A stretch of 64,000 nucleotides of DNA from Marinobacter sp. F3R11 (GCF_003318275.1 NZ_QOCH01000015.1:1025677-1089676), one strand, 5' to 3'. Shown: positions 28,292 to 37,932, numbered from the stretch's first letter. The notes: generated by a model from the letters alone, not told the origin. Numbers and translations: made by a program.

Positions 28292-29599
28292 ATGCAGCAA
28301 AACTGGTCGCGCCATTTGCGCCATACGCTCGCCGGTCTCGCAGGCACCACCCTTGCTGGTTTGTATCTTGGGTACCCGCTCTACGGGCTGACGGCCGGGC
28401 TTGCCGCCTATGTGCTCTGGAACCTGTATCAGATCTATCGCCTGGCCCAATGGCTGGCAGATCCGAATGCCACTGATGAGACCCCGGAAAGTATCGGGAT
28501 CTGGGGTGTTCTTTTTGAAAAACTGCATAAACTCAACCAACGCCACCTGCAGATCCGCGACCGGCTGAGAGCACGAATAGACCGCATACAGGAATCGACC
28601 AATGCCATGCGCGATGGCGTCATCATGACCGACGCACGTGGCGCCATGGAGTGGTGGAATGGCTCGGCAGAGTACCTGCTGGGTTTTCGTCGCAACACGG
28701 ATCAGGGACAGTATATCTATAACCTCATCCGCACGCCGGCCTTCAAATCCTACTTCGATGCCAAAGACTACCGCGAACCTCTTGAAATCCATTCACCGGC
28801 AAAACCCCATATTCATCTGCAGATCCAGATCAGCCTGTTCGGGGATGATGATCGCCTCATCGTGGCCAAAGATGTTACGCGTCTGCACCAACTGGAACAG
28901 ATGCGCAGGGATTTTGTAAGTAACGTCTCCCACGAAATGCGGACACCGCTGACAGTGATCAGTGGCTATCTGGAAACACTGGAGGACAATGCCGAAGACC
29001 TCCCTGCCAAATGGCAGCGGGCCGTCAACACCATGGCAACCCAGTCCTCCCGTATGGAAGCTCTGATTACTGACCTCATTCTTCTTTCCAGAATTGAGAC
29101 CAGCGAACACACAGACAGCAGCACACCAACGAATATAGACAGCCTTGTCCGGCAAATCTGCCAGGACGCCCGGACACTCAGTGGTGAGAATCAGCATGAG
29201 ATTACCTTCGAGGTATCCGGGCCACACTTCCTGAAAGGCGATGAATACCAGCTACGCAGTGCCTTCTCCAACCTGATATTCAATGCCGTCAAATACACAC
29301 CCGCTCTGGGCCGGATAAGCGTAACCTGGTCCACCAACAATGAAGGCGGACATCTTTCAGTGAAAGATTCAGGTGCAGGCATCGATGAAATCCATATCCC
29401 CCGGCTAACTGAACGTTTTTATCGCGCAGATCCCAGCCGGCATAAAGACACTGGTGGCACGGGACTGGGCCTGGCAATCGTTAAACACGCACTGATCAAC
29501 CATGATGGCAGGCTGGAAATACGCAGCCAACTTGGCAAAGGCAGCGAATTTATCTGTCATTTCCCGACCGAACGACTGATTGAAGGCCCCACAAAGTAA
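28292..29599 (+). CDS. phoR: Phosphate-regulon sensor kinase PhoR
   Basis: The 435-residue histidine kinase has a short hydrophobic N-terminus (about 10-45), a PAS domain (about 98-200; AMRDGVIMTDARGAMEWWN), the phosphorylated H214 in NVSHEMRTPL, and a HATPase domain with NAVKYTP, DSGAGI and GGTGLGLAIVKH. The lack of a large periplasmic domain is typical of PhoR, which senses phosphate through Pst and PhoU. It lies 43 nt after phoB. Confidence 0.95.
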   Translation: MQQNWSRHLRHTLAGLAGTTLAGLYLGYPLYGLTAGLAAYVLWNLYQIYRLAQWLADPNATDETPESIGIWGVLFEKLHKLNQRHLQIRDRLRARIDRIQESTNAMRDGVIMTDARGAMEWWNGSAEYLLGFRRNTDQGQYIYNLIRTPAFKSYFDAKDYREPLEIHSPAKPHIHLQIQISLFGDDDRLIVAKDVTRLHQLEQMRRDFVSNVSHEMRTPLTVISGYLETLEDNAEDLPAKWQRAVNTMATQSSRMEALITDLILLSRIETSEHTDSSTPTNIDSLVRQICQDARTLSGENQHEITFEVSGPHFLKGDEYQLRSAFSNLIFNAVKYTPALGRISVTWSTNNEGGHLSVKDSGAGIDEIHIPRLTERFYRADPSRHKDTGGTGLGLAIVKHALINHDGRLEIRSQLGKGSEFICHFPTERLIEGPTK

Positions 29600-29637
29600 A
29601 ATAGTTTCCGGCCTGAGCCTGGAAGAAGGAACAGAAC

Positions 29638-30537
29638 TCAGCGCTTCCCTGCCCGGAAGCGCGCTATGAACCGGGACAGATCTTCAAGTTTCTTCGGGTC
29701 TTCATCTACAAACCGGACCGTGATACTCACAAATTCGGTATCCCGGCGCTTGTCTACCGCCTGCAACTGATGCACATAGCCGTTCAGCCTTGCCATCTGG
29801 CCCTCACCGGTTTCTATATCCACAACTGCCTGATCCAGAATGCCCGGGAACGCCTGATCCCGCCTTGCAATAACCCTCACTTCCGTCAGATTGATGTCCT
29901 TCACTGCTGATTTCAGGGTGCTTTCCGCGAAGCGGATCGAGGCGAGACTCATATTGCCTTTGGTTACAGCCTGCTTCGGACTTTCCGGAGGCAACGGAGC
30001 CGAAGATGCAGATGGAGAAGATACACCGGACACTGGCTCAGTCCGCTCGGCTGCACGGGGCTGGGGTTCACGCTTTTGCGTAAGCAGAGTAGCTGACTCT
30101 TTGAACGCATCGGCCGGGCCCGCCATGGATTTTCCACTCTGGCTCATGGCCGCTGTCAGGGTCCGCCCCATCACCTTGATAATTTTTTTGCCCAGGCCTT
30201 CCGGGCTGAATGGCTTGCCAAGGTATTCAGAGACACCTTCTTTCACGGCCTCTATGACATGATCCTTATCACCACGACTGGTAATCATGATGAATGGAGT
30301 TTTCTCATACTGAGGTTGCTGACGCATCCACTGCAATAGCTCAAGACCGGACATTTCCGGCATTTCCCAGTCACACAGAATCAGGTCAAATTCCGTGCGG
30401 GACATAAGCGACTGAGCCCTGCGACCATTCTGGGCATCAGTAGTTTCTATAACCGGAAACCTCTGGCGTATAGTTCTCTTGACCAGATCTCTTACAAAAC
30501 TGGCGTCATCAACCACCAGCGCTTTCAGCGTTGCCAT
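29638..30537 (-). CDS. Orphan response regulator with PilZ-like C-terminus
   Basis: The 299-residue protein starts with a CheY-like receiver (D10-D11, phosphoacceptor D56 in LILCDWEMPEMSG, K in LGKPFSPEG). A Pro/Ser/Ala-rich linker follows (about 165-200), then a domain with VRVIARRDQAFPGILDQAVVDI and VSITVRFVDEDPKKLEDLSRFI, which reminds me of PilZ-type folds but lacks a clear RxxxR plus DxSxxG c-di-GMP signature. No kinase is adjacent except PhoR, which converges on it. The ATG at 30537 was chosen at the receiver boundary. Confidence 0.75.
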   Translation of the reverse strand: MATLKALVVDDASFVRDLVKRTIRQRFPVIETTDAQNGRRAQSLMSRTEFDLILCDWEMPEMSGLELLQWMRQQPQYEKTPFIMITSRGDKDHVIEAVKEGVSEYLGKPFSPEGLGKKIIKVMGRTLTAAMSQSGKSMAGPADAFKESATLLTQKREPQPRAAERTEPVSGVSSPSASSAPLPPESPKQAVTKGNMSLASIRFAESTLKSAVKDINLTEVRVIARRDQAFPGILDQAVVDIETGEGQMARLNGYVHQLQAVDKRRDTEFVSITVRFVDEDPKKLEDLSRFIARFRAGKR

Positions 30538-30780
30538 GAATCTAACTCTTGAAAATGTATCGCCCAACTATAGAACAAAGGCCCACATGGAAAACCCGCA
30601 AGCTACAAAAAACCACAAACTTCAAACACGAAAGCAGACAGAAACAACACTTCAGGAAAGCCTGAGGCCGGGAGGTTAAAGAACTGTCACTCTGGAAGCC
30701 CTGTAAAGTGTTTCCCCGGAATAAAAACGCGCTACCATGGGGCTGGTATCGTCCATATCTTACCCTGACCGAGGTTTCAC

Positions 30781-32031
30781 GTGCTGATCAAGCTTGCAAG
30801 GATTCTGCCCAACCGTCATACGGCATGCCGCCTTTCCGTTTCTGCTCTTCTGGCAACGTCCGCATTACCTGCATTAGCAGAGAGTGATGCGGCCCCTATA
30901 GCGCCCGACGGCTTTGAAGAATGCAAACTGCGGTTGCAGGAAAAGGCCATAGCCGCCGGAGTCAGCGCTCAAACGGCTCAGGAGGTAATGACAGGAGTCA
31001 AACATATTGACCGGGTCATCGAACTGGACCGCAAGCAGCCCGAATTCACCACTACATTTGCAGACTACCTTAATCGCCGGGTTAATGACGACCGGGTAAC
31101 GAAAGGCCGGGAATTGATCAAAGAGCACAGAGAGCTGCTGGCACGGGTTACCGAGGCAACCGGAGTGCCTGCAGCCTATCTTGTCTCCTTCTGGGGGCTG
31201 GAAACAAACTTCGGCAGTTACTTCGGGAAGATGTCAGTGCCGGATTCACTGACAACACTGGCCTGCGACACTCGCCGCAGCTCTTTTTTCACCGAACAGC
31301 TGATCGCGGCACTGCGTATTATTGATGAGGGCGCCATCCCGGCAGACCAGATGGAAGGATCCTGGGCCGGAGCCATGGGTCACGTTCAGTTCATGCCCAC
31401 CGTATTCCTCAAGCACGCGGTGGACGCCGACGGTGATGGTCGACGCGATCTCTGGCACAGCCTGCCGGATGCAATGATGTCTGCCGGACGCTTTTTGCAG
31501 TCCATGAACTGGGATGGAGACTATCGCTGGGGCCGGGAAGTGGTGCTGCCTGAAAACTTTGACTACTCCCTTGCTGATGGCCGGAAGCTCAGCCTCACTG
31601 AATGGCGCGAGCTGGGCATTACCGACGCCTTTGGCAAGCCCCTTGCCCGTGAAGACATCAAAGCTGCCCTGATTGTCCCGGCCGGACATCGCGGGCCGGC
31701 CTTTTTGGCGTATCACAACTTCAAGGTAATCATGGGCTGGAACCGCTCGGAGTTTTACGCCATAGCCGTAGGCCATCTGGCCGACCGCATTGCTGGAGCC
31801 GGGGTACTCCAGAATCCACCGCCAACAAATACTCCGGCTCTATCACGGGATACCATCATGGAACTCCAGTCTGCCCTGAACAAACGTGGATATGATGCAG
31901 GCAAACCCGACGGTATTCTCGGGCCCGCAACCCGCTCGGCTATCCGGAAGTACCAACACGACTCAGGGCTGATAGCCGATGGTTACCCCGGACAGGAATT
32001 ACTTGACGGTCTTCAGATAAAAACGAGCTGA
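30781..32031 (+). CDS. MltB-type lytic murein transglycosylase with PG-binding domain
   Basis: This exported enzyme cleaves the MurNAc-GlcNAc bond of peptidoglycan with 1,6-anhydro product. The 416-residue protein has a signal peptide ending ALA (about residue 33), the SLT_2/MltB core with catalytic E141 in FWGLETNFG, MGHVQFMPTVF and AYHNFKVIMGWN, then a C-terminal peptidoglycan-binding domain (about 350-412; LQSALNKRGYDAGKPDGILGP). There is no lipobox, so it is periplasmic and soluble. The start is GTG 30781. Confidence 0.92.
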   Translation: MLIKLARILPNRHTACRLSVSALLATSALPALAESDAAPIAPDGFEECKLRLQEKAIAAGVSAQTAQEVMTGVKHIDRVIELDRKQPEFTTTFADYLNRRVNDDRVTKGRELIKEHRELLARVTEATGVPAAYLVSFWGLETNFGSYFGKMSVPDSLTTLACDTRRSSFFTEQLIAALRIIDEGAIPADQMEGSWAGAMGHVQFMPTVFLKHAVDADGDGRRDLWHSLPDAMMSAGRFLQSMNWDGDYRWGREVVLPENFDYSLADGRKLSLTEWRELGITDAFGKPLAREDIKAALIVPAGHRGPAFLAYHNFKVIMGWNRSEFYAIAVGHLADRIAGAGVLQNPPPTNTPALSRDTIMELQSALNKRGYDAGKPDGILGPATRSAIRKYQHDSGLIADGYPGQELLDGLQIKTS

Positions 32032-32183
32032 CAATGTCAGCTTTATTTACACTTTAAAAAACAGGAGCCTCCAACCCTTTGTTATAAAAAGATATTTTAA
32101 GTTGGCACGAAACTGGCTTAATGGTAGTAACTTACGACATAAATGCGTTGTGTCGTTTCATCATTCAAGCCAGGAGTAATGCC

Positions 32184-32882
32184 ATGAAGAATTTGGCGAA
32201 AGGATCCTTCGGTGCGCTGCTGCTGACAGCCGCCATGAGTGTAGCCGCGTTTCCGGTCGACGTTACATCGATTGATGGCACATTTGAAAATACACTGGAT
32301 ACTAACGGTAACAGCGTTAGTGGCGATGGCAGCAATTACATCAAATGGGGACAGGGCCAAAAAAGCAGCTACAAATTCACCGGCGCGAGCCCTCTGCCTA
32401 TAGAGATCGTCGATGATTCGATTTTCAGCCTGGGCACATTGACCCACAAAAACCGGCAAGTCACCGGCCCGGTACTGACATCGACCGATCTTGCAATAAC
32501 CCTCGGCTTCTCCGGCTTTGGTGACACAGATACCGCAGCCGGTACCTTTGTGTTTTCACACGACGAAACACTGGATAACGGCACATATCAGGAATGCTTT
32601 TTAATTTGGTGCTGGAACGAACACGACGGCCCGGTTGATGACATCATTGCGCAAACCGGTGCATCAGTCACCAGCTCCAGCTTTATTCTCGGCGGTTTCG
32701 AGTACTCCCTGGAACTGCTCGGCCTGAGCGCTGACGGTAGTACCCCTGAAAACACAAAACGCGATTACGAGTTGTTTGCCAAGCTTAACGCAACAGCACT
32801 TCCTGTCCCCGAGCCCGGCACACTTGCTCTGCTCGGCCTGGGACTCGCTGGTCTTGGCATGGCTCGTCGCCGCAAAGCCTGA
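32184..32882 (+). CDS. PEP-CTERM exported protein, THxN family
   Basis: The 232-residue protein has a signal peptide (MKNLAKGSFGALLLTAAMSVAA), a beta-rich body with the motif GTLTHKN (the THxN signature of a PEP-CTERM subfamily) and the sorting tail VPEPGTLALLGLGLAG followed by RRRK. PEP-CTERM tails are cut by exosortase in the inner membrane, and the proteins are exported with exopolysaccharide. No exosortase or polysaccharide genes lie in this window. The ATG at 32184 has AGGAG upstream. It is a single-gene unit with a strong terminator. Confidence 0.88.
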   Translation: MKNLAKGSFGALLLTAAMSVAAFPVDVTSIDGTFENTLDTNGNSVSGDGSNYIKWGQGQKSSYKFTGASPLPIEIVDDSIFSLGTLTHKNRQVTGPVLTSTDLAITLGFSGFGDTDTAAGTFVFSHDETLDNGTYQECFLIWCWNEHDGPVDDIIAQTGASVTSSSFILGGFEYSLELLGLSADGSTPENTKRDYELFAKLNATALPVPEPGTLALLGLGLAGLGMARRRKA

Positions 32883-32940
32883 TTACCTGGCGCGCTGACA
32901 GACAGGCTCTGGCAGCAACCCCGGTAATACGCTATACATA

Positions 32941-32983
32941 ACTGACGCCCCGCACTGTAGCCCAGTCCGGGGCGTCAGTTTTT
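32941..32983 (+). terminator. Rho-independent terminator of the PEP-CTERM gene
   Basis: A 12-bp stem, ACTGACGCCCCG against CGGGGCGTCAGT, around a fifteen-base loop ends in a T-run, 58 nt past the stop codon. Confidence 0.9.
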
Positions 32984-33131
32984 CAATATCTGCTTTTTAT
33001 CAGCATCCGTTTCCCGTGAATTGCTCCCCCAATCCACGCATAATACCCGCCATCAGATTCCCGCGCCTGGACAGGACTCATGAATTCACCTGCCCATAGC
33101 ACCTCCATCGCCGGCATGAAGAGTTAAAACC

Positions 33132-33824
33132 ATGCGACTTGACCAGTTTATTGCCACAAGCTCACCACTTTCACGCAAAGAGGCCAGGCGAGCCATTCAC
33201 GCAGGCAAGGCTGAGGTAAATGGAGACATCTGGAAAGATACCGGCAAACACGTCCCCGCCGGCGCCCGGGTTTTACTGGAAGGAGAAGCGTTAACACCGA
33301 AAGGTGAACGCTATCTGATGCTCAACAAACCCTCAGGCGTAGTCAGCGCAACCCGCGACAGCGAGCACCCTACAGCGCTGGATCTTTTGCCAGGGGAGCT
33401 GGCCCGCGACCTTCACATAGCCGGCCGGCTAGACGCTGACACCACGGGTTTACTTCTGCTGACAACCGACGGCCAGTGGTCCCACCGGGTCACCTCACCC
33501 AAAGTGAACTGCCCGAAAACCTACCGGGCAAGTCTGAGCTCCGCCCTGTCAGAATCGGCTATTGAAGCGCTCAGAACAGGAGTAACACTTCGAAACGACC
33601 CGGTACCCACAAAGCCCGCGCAGGTAAACATTCTGAAGCCGGATCTTATTGAGCTGACCATAACAGAAGGGCGCTATCACCAGGTCAAACGCATGCTGGC
33701 GGCCGTAGGCAGCCATGTGGAAACCCTGCACAGGCACAGTATTGGTGACATTATTCTCGACCCGGCATTGGAGCCAGGTGCATACCGGGAACTGACGAAG
33801 CAGGAAATCGCATCCATAGGCTGA
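33132..33824 (+). CDS. rsuA: 16S rRNA pseudouridine(516) synthase RsuA
   Basis: The 230-residue enzyme has an N-terminal S4 RNA-binding domain (RLDQFIATSSPLSRKEARRAI) and the RsuA/RluE catalytic motif AGRLDADTTGLLLLTTDG with the nucleophilic Asp, then EGRYHQVKRMLAAVG. Its length matches RsuA rather than the longer RluB/RluF. It converges on the asparaginase-like gene with a twelve-base gap. Confidence 0.9.
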   Translation: MRLDQFIATSSPLSRKEARRAIHAGKAEVNGDIWKDTGKHVPAGARVLLEGEALTPKGERYLMLNKPSGVVSATRDSEHPTALDLLPGELARDLHIAGRLDADTTGLLLLTTDGQWSHRVTSPKVNCPKTYRASLSSALSESAIEALRTGVTLRNDPVPTKPAQVNILKPDLIELTITEGRYHQVKRMLAAVGSHVETLHRHSIGDIILDPALEPGAYRELTKQEIASIG

Positions 33825-33836
33825 ACCGGAAGTGCT

Positions 33837-34316
33837 TCAGGTATGCTCGAAACGCTGGGCTTTCAGGTTCTTCTTTACCGCTCCGGCCTCGAACACTTCT
33901 CCGTTCATTGCAATGTAGACTCCCGGCGGCAAAAGTTGCACCGCTGCCCAGGCAAATCCTATGTTAAAGACCGCGTCACTGCGGCGCATCCGCGCAGGCT
34001 GCATGGCACCCGTAAGAACAACGGTTTTGTCACTCAGAGACGACAACACACTGGCGGTTTCAGCCATAGTGTCAGTGCCATGAGTAATCAGAATGCGGCT
34101 GGACTCACTGGCTCTGACCGCCTCAAAAACCAGCATTCGGTCTTCGTCGGTCATCTCCAGACTATCTTTGCGTAATAGTCCCTCCAGGCTGTAACCTTTG
34201 TGGATATTGGATTCCGCCAACAGTTCCGGAACCAGAGACTCCCCGATTTCAAACTCGCTATTGGCATCAAAATATACCTTGTCGATGGTGCCGCCAGTGG
34301 TAAATATCCGGATCAT
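33837..34316 (-). CDS. Single-domain asparaginase-like protein
   Basis: The 159-residue protein is equivalent to the N-terminal domain only of type I/II L-asparaginases (usually about 330 residues). Both catalytic signatures are present: TTGGTIDK at the N-terminus with the nucleophilic Thr, and ILITHGTDTMAETA with the Thr-Asp pair. The C-terminal domain is absent. The stop is followed at once by the converging rsuA, and no second-domain remnant is visible. It may be a standalone family or a reduced enzyme of unknown activity. The ATG at 34316 is chosen at the domain start. Confidence 0.8.
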   Translation of the reverse strand: MIRIFTTGGTIDKVYFDANSEFEIGESLVPELLAESNIHKGYSLEGLLRKDSLEMTDEDRMLVFEAVRASESSRILITHGTDTMAETASVLSSLSDKTVVLTGAMQPARMRRSDAVFNIGFAWAAVQLLPPGVYIAMNGEVFEAGAVKKNLKAQRFEHT

Positions 34317-34363
34317 GAGATTGCTGCCCTGCTCAGTTTTCTGCACACCATCGAAAGTACACC

Positions 34364-35302
34364 TTAATCCAGAGCTGCCCTGGTGCTATGAGCCGCTGAG
34401 TTATAGGCCGCATTCTTTTGCTGGGCGTATTGCCGCGCCGCTTCTGCCACCTGCCCCTTAACACCAGTATCGAGCCAGCGTTTGATACGCCCGGCATCAC
34501 CCATCGGGGAACGGGTACCAAGGGAATCGAGAAGCACAGTGACTACCTCCCGGCCGTTCATATGAGAAATCATCACCAGACAGCGCCCGGCTTCCGAAAG
34601 ATAGCCGGTTTTACTCAGCCCCACACCCCAGCTTTCGCGGTGAACCAGGGAGTTGGTATTACCAAAGGACAAGCTGTATCCGGGATTCCGGAACTGGCCA
34701 CGAAAATAACCGGTTGTGGAGTACTCCCGTATCTCTGGATGTCTGGAAGCCGCATTAACGAGCCTGACCAGGTCTCCTGCAGTTGAGCGATTCTCCACCG
34801 AAAGCCCCGTCGGATCCACAAATCGGGTACCCGTCATACCAAGATCCTGCGCTTTGGCGTTCATAGCCTCGACAAACTCATCGAAACCGCCCGGATGGCT
34901 CCGCGCAAGGGTATAGGCCGCAAAATTCTCCGATGACATCAGAGCAATACGCAGCACATCAGCCCGGCGCATCTTTGAACCGATCCGGATTCGACTGTAT
35001 GCATTGGCCGCAGCCGGCGTATGGCGCTTTTGAAATACCAGCCATTCGTCCAGAGGAGCCCCGGATTCCAGAACCACCAGCGCTGTCATCACTTTGGTAA
35101 TGGAGGCAATAGGGACGGAGCGATCGGCGTTTTTACCAAATAGCAGATCATTACTGCCAGCCAGAGCCACTGCCGCGTTGACGGAAGCCAGGTTCGGACC
35201 CTGGATATCAACCCCGGAGGAGCCCGCCTGCCCGGCATGAACCACTACCGGCAAAATGAAGACCAGCCACAACACCAAGCCGGCCATGCTCTTTTTATAC
35301 AT
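34364..35302 (-). CDS. pbpG: D-alanyl-D-alanine endopeptidase PbpG (PBP7)
   Basis: This is a low-molecular-mass penicillin-binding protein that cuts peptidoglycan cross-links. The 312-residue protein has a signal peptide (to about residue 23) and all three active-site motifs: S67-I-T-K70, S124-E-N126 and K231-T-G233. It ends near residue 300 without an amphipathic membrane anchor, which fits PBP7 rather than DacA/DacC. It is upstream of the asparaginase-like gene by 47 nt and divergent from the phosphoketolase-like gene. Confidence 0.9.
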   Translation of the reverse strand: MYKKSMAGLVLWLVFILPVVVHAGQAGSSGVDIQGPNLASVNAAVALAGSNDLLFGKNADRSVPIASITKVMTALVVLESGAPLDEWLVFQKRHTPAAANAYSRIRIGSKMRRADVLRIALMSSENFAAYTLARSHPGGFDEFVEAMNAKAQDLGMTGTRFVDPTGLSVENRSTAGDLVRLVNAASRHPEIREYSTTGYFRGQFRNPGYSLSFGNTNSLVHRESWGVGLSKTGYLSEAGRCLVMISHMNGREVVTVLLDSLGTRSPMGDAGRIKRWLDTGVKGQVAEAARQYAQQKNAAYNSAAHSTRAALD

Positions 35303-35480
35303 TTATTGCACTCTTATTGAATCCTGCCGTTATGGCTAACACCAATTGTATCGCCATCTTCAACCAGTGCAATGGGGCGACACTGGCTCCCAGAAACCAG
35401 TCTGACTGACCTGCATCAAACAGTATCTCCACGATGCGTCTTACAATCGATTGAAAATAATTGAGTCGCGGAGGCACGTC

Positions 35481-37880
35481 ATGTCATCACCCACTTTGCC
35501 AGAAACGGCCAGCTCCGGGTATGAACGATGGCGCCAGGGTTATGGTGTCATCCAGCATACCGAAACCACCTGCGATCATGTAAGGGCTCTTGCCTCGCGC
35601 CTCGTTGCCGCCGGCCATCAGCCAGATACCGAAACAGTCTACCGCAAGCTGGCAGATCTGGATCGCCTTACCAGCGCCGGATTGTGGCTGGTGGTGCATA
35701 TGACCTATGCAAACCGCGTTGACATCTCTGGCGCCGCGCTTTCCGCCCGGGATTATAAAGTCAGCCCTGAGGGCCATACCGGCGGCGCACTGAATATGGT
35801 GCCGGCTTATGCAGCATACATGGCTCTCAACAATCTGACAGGACGCACCAGAAGCTGGCTTATGGGACAGGGGCACTGTGTGGCAGCCATTGACGCAGTG
35901 AACGTGCTGACCGGCAACCTGCATCCCGAACAGCAAGAGCGTTATAGAGGAATAGACGGGCTGTCGCGAATGGTAGCGGATTTTTACAGCTTTCAGCAAA
36001 AACCGGATGGCAGTATGTCCGCACCTCTGGGTAGCCACGTTAACCCTTACACTGCCGGCGGCATTATAGAAGGCGGTTACCTCGGTTTCGCAGAACTTCA
36101 GTATGCGCACATGCCGCTACCAGGCGAATCGCTTGTGGCATTTCTTTCAGACGGAGCCGCAGAAGAGCAGCGCGGCAGCGACTGGATTCCACGCTGGTGG
36201 AGGGCAACAGACTGCGGGCTGGTGACGCCCGTGATGATAGCTAACGGCCGCCGTATTGAACAACGGACCGAACTGGGAACCCGCGCGGGGCTGGAACGAT
36301 TTGAAACGCATCTGGCAGCCCGGGGTTTCGATCCATTCCGGTTTGATGGCCGCGACCCGGCTGCTTTTGTCTGCGCCCTGATGGACATGGAGCGCACACT
36401 GCAAGACAGGAGTGACCGCGCCCTCGAAGGCGAACTGGGGTATCCGGTCCGCATTCCTTATGGCATCGCGGAAACGGTCAAAGGATTCGGTTTCTTCGGC
36501 GCCGGCCTCAATGCTGCCCACAACCTGCCACTACCCGGCAACCCCAGAATGGACATCCGCTCCCGGGAGCTGTTTCAGGAACACGCATCCCGCCTGTGGG
36601 TCGCACCAGATGAACTTGCTAACAGCGTACTGAATCTTACACAACACGAGCAGCAAACCCGCCCCCTGGAACGGGATCATCCTCTGGCAAAACGAAACCC
36701 GCCAGACCTTATAATTCCCGCTATTCCACCACGTCATGATCTGGTGTCGCCGATGCTGGCAGTCGATAACTTCTTCCGGTCTCTGATTAACCAGAACCCG
36801 GATCTCCGGGCCCGCGTAGGCAACCCCGACGAGCTTGCCAGCAATCGCCTGACCGGCATTCTGGAAGACCTGAAGCACAGGGTCAACGACCCCGAGAATG
36901 CTCTGGAGTCAGTAACCGGCAACATCATTACCGTACTTAATGAAGAAGCCGTTGTTTCTGCCTGCCTGGCGAACAAGGCCGGTATCAACCTGGTCGCCAG
37001 CTACGAAGCTTTTTGCGTGAAAATGCTCGGTGCAATCCGTCAGGAGCTGATTTTTGCCCGCCACCAGAAAGCCGCAGGTCGCCCTGCCCGCTGGCTTGGC
37101 TTGCCAATTATTGCCACATCCCATACCTGGGAAAACGGCAAGAATGAACAGTCCCACCAGGACACCACTTTCTGCGAAGCCATGCTGGGCGAAATGGGAG
37201 ACGTGTCCCGGGCTATCTTTCCCGCTGACTACAACAGCGCCCTGTCGGTACTTCCGTCGGTCTTTAACGGGCGCGGAAAAATCAGTTGCATGGTAATCCC
37301 GAAGCGCGAACGGCCCTGCGTTTTCGATGCCCGAGAAGCGGAAACACTTGCCCGGCACGGAGCCCTGGTTGTCGACGAAGATACATCCGGGGGAGAACCC
37401 ATATTGCTGATTGCCAACGGCGCCTACCAGCTGTCAGAGGCCATGCGGGCCTGTGACCGCCTGCGCGAGACTGGCACATCATTCCGCCTGGTCTATCTAC
37501 AGGAGCCGGGACGGTTCCGTGAGCCCAGGGATTCTCTGGAAGCAGAAAGCTGCATGTCCGAGTTTGAGCGGGAACGGCTGATGCCAAACCGGTTACACCG
37601 ACGAGTAGCTCTGACCCACATGCGGCCAGAAGTATTTCGTGGGCACCTGCACCCGCTCTTCCCGGATCCGGCCCACAGCAGAGTTCTCGGTTATATTAAC
37701 AGGGGTGGTACGCTGAACGAGGCAGGGATGCTGTTCGCGAACAGGTGCTCCTGGGGTCACACTCTGGCTGCCTGCGCCAGCGTTCTGAACAAGCCACCCG
37801 GTGAATGGTTATCCAGTGCGGAGCTGGCAGCGGTGGAAGGCCGTGGCGACCCGACTCTGATTACCCGCGGCCTGTCCTGA
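35481..37880 (+). CDS. Divergent phosphoketolase-like thiamine-diphosphate enzyme
   Basis: The 799-residue protein aligns by eye with the XFP domains of phosphoketolase, which splits xylulose 5-phosphate or fructose 6-phosphate to acetyl phosphate. Support is the general layout, the ThDP-site region SLVAFLSDGAAEEQRGSDW, and TSHTWENGKNEQSHQDTTF with the downstream FPADYNSALSVLPSVFNGR. Several canonical motifs differ: the GPGHGG loop reads SPEGHTGGALN, and GDGEAET reads SDGAAEE. Substrate or activity may therefore have changed. The ATG at 35481 has CGGAGG seven bases upstream. It is a single-gene unit. Confidence 0.72.
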   Translation: MSSPTLPETASSGYERWRQGYGVIQHTETTCDHVRALASRLVAAGHQPDTETVYRKLADLDRLTSAGLWLVVHMTYANRVDISGAALSARDYKVSPEGHTGGALNMVPAYAAYMALNNLTGRTRSWLMGQGHCVAAIDAVNVLTGNLHPEQQERYRGIDGLSRMVADFYSFQQKPDGSMSAPLGSHVNPYTAGGIIEGGYLGFAELQYAHMPLPGESLVAFLSDGAAEEQRGSDWIPRWWRATDCGLVTPVMIANGRRIEQRTELGTRAGLERFETHLAARGFDPFRFDGRDPAAFVCALMDMERTLQDRSDRALEGELGYPVRIPYGIAETVKGFGFFGAGLNAAHNLPLPGNPRMDIRSRELFQEHASRLWVAPDELANSVLNLTQHEQQTRPLERDHPLAKRNPPDLIIPAIPPRHDLVSPMLAVDNFFRSLINQNPDLRARVGNPDELASNRLTGILEDLKHRVNDPENALESVTGNIITVLNEEAVVSACLANKAGINLVASYEAFCVKMLGAIRQELIFARHQKAAGRPARWLGLPIIATSHTWENGKNEQSHQDTTFCEAMLGEMGDVSRAIFPADYNSALSVLPSVFNGRGKISCMVIPKRERPCVFDAREAETLARHGALVVDEDTSGGEPILLIANGAYQLSEAMRACDRLRETGTSFRLVYLQEPGRFREPRDSLEAESCMSEFERERLMPNRLHRRVALTHMRPEVFRGHLHPLFPDPAHSRVLGYINRGGTLNEAGMLFANRCSWGHTLAACASVLNKPPGEWLSSAELAAVEGRGDPTLITRGLS

Positions 37881-37932
37881 CCTGATAATTGCTGATATCA
37901 GATCAAGAAACTGAAGCCGGGATGAATAAACG

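Noticed and set aside
30650..30667. Hairpin CTTCAGG-AAAG-CCTGAGG in the divergent region as a terminator
   Set aside because: It has no T-run on either side and no gene ends there; it may be a leader structure, but there is too little to support it.
30684..30707. CTGTCAC and CTGTAAA upstream of the transglycosylase as a Pho box
   Set aside because: The 7-mers are 17 bp apart rather than 11, and no -10 follows at the proper distance.
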